Assembly: GCA_019348475.1 (NCBI GenBank)
Contig: JAHWJJ010000016.1
Span: 1 to 19,387, forward strand
DNA: 19,387 nucleotides
Source of the DNA: Gemmatimonadota bacterium
GTDB taxonomy: Bacteria > Gemmatimonadota > Gemmatimonadetes > Longimicrobiales > Longimicrobiaceae
Reading direction: 5' to 3'
Below the pieces are notes generated by a model. The model had not been told where the DNA came from, searched no databases, and was given only the letters and a program-made list of their open reading frames with translations. Of this stretch, positions 18,964 to 19,387 are shown piece by piece; position 1 is the stretch's first letter; each line of letters begins with the position of its first letter. Position numbers and translations under genes: made by a program.

Positions 18964-19387
18964 CTACAGGCCCAGCCAGTAGGTAACCTTCACGACGAGG
19001 TAGTTGTCGCCGTCCGTGCCCAGCGATTCGCCGAGCGACCAGGGGCGGATGCGCTCGCCGCTGGGGGTGCGGCGCAGGCGGTCCTGCTGCCAGACCACGA
19101 AGAGGGTGCTCCCCTGCGCCCACTCCCAGCGCAGCACCGCGTTGCCGCGCAGCGAGCGCACGTTGAAATCCAGGTACGGCAGGGCGAACGAGGTGCTGCC
19201 GTCCGTCACCTGCAGCGACCCGTCCGCGCGCGGCTCCAGCGTCGTTCCGTCGGTGCCGTACCGGCGCAGGGTGCCGCTGCGCGCCGCCACCAGCTCCCCG
19301 GGGCGGGTGAAGCGCGCGCTGCTGGCGTACGGCTCCACCACCGTCTCCACCGTCAGGTCGGGACGCAGCGCGTAGTTCAGCCGGGTG
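18964..19387 (-). CDS. DUF5916 outer-membrane barrel protein, C-terminal part (5' end beyond window)
   Basis: About 140 C-terminal residues are present and the frame is open to the window edge (TRLNYALRPDLTVETVVEPY at the edge). The blocks FNVRSLRGNAVLRWEWAQGS, TLFVVWQQDR and the ending DNYLVVKVTYWLGL are typical of the DUF5916 family. These proteins have an N-terminal CBM9-like domain and a C-terminal TonB-receptor-like beta-barrel, and occur in Gemmatimonadota, Bacteroidota and related phyla. The alternating hydrophobic pattern and aromatic C-terminus fit outer-membrane strands. The substrate is unknown. It is followed by a probable terminator and then pseudogenes, so it is probably not part of the biosynthetic operon. 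Confidence 0.85.
   Translation of the reverse strand, partial: TRLNYALRPDLTVETVVEPYASSARFTRPGELVAARSGTLRRYGTDGTTLEPRADGSLQVTDGSTSFALPYLDFNVRSLRGNAVLRWEWAQGSTLFVVWQQDRLRRTPSGERIRPWSLGESLGTDGDNYLVVKVTYWLGL

Overview
The window is about 19.4 kb of very GC-rich bacterial DNA. Its centre is a compact hybrid NRPS/PKS biosynthetic operon on the minus strand, set between housekeeping genes and decayed gene remnants. A Lon protease end, a DUF5916-type outer-membrane barrel protein and the near-total use of G/C at third codon positions suggest a Gemmatimonadota member, perhaps Longimicrobiaceae. That placement is inferred from gene types remembered from those genomes, not from a search.

Layout. 1-284: C-terminal end of Lon (+), followed by a strong hairpin terminator. 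285-631: intergenic, with an inverted repeat and a possible dispersed repeat. 632-1666: ABC-2 type permease (-) with no ATPase partner nearby. 1667-2344: no intact gene; it holds palindromes, a direct repeat, a short coding-like CxxC fragment (+) and the terminator of the biosynthetic operon. 2345-17712: the operon, transcribed right to left as DUF6875-like protein, 23-residue small ORF, C-A(Gly)-PCP, KS-AT-ACP, C-A-PCP, KS-AT-ACP, MFS exporter. 17713-18963: a gene graveyard containing a frameshifted FAD monooxygenase remnant (kynurenine 3-monooxygenase-like) and a frameshifted serine hydrolase (beta-lactamase fold) remnant. 18964-19387: C-terminal end of a DUF5916 protein (-).

How the genes may work together. 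If assembly is colinear with gene order, NRPS-A loads glycine and its N-terminal C domain could acylate it. PKS-A adds a malonyl-derived C2 unit, NRPS-B adds a second amino acid of unknown identity, and PKS-B adds a last C2 unit. There are no KR, DH, ER, MT, E or TE domains. The chain should therefore keep its beta-keto groups and must be released without a cis thioesterase. One chemically reasonable, untested route is ring closure to a pyrrolidine-2,4-dione or pyrrolinone. The MFS protein is the likely exporter. The DUF6875-like protein and the small ORF, translationally coupled to NRPS-A, are the least understood members and the best candidates for something new.
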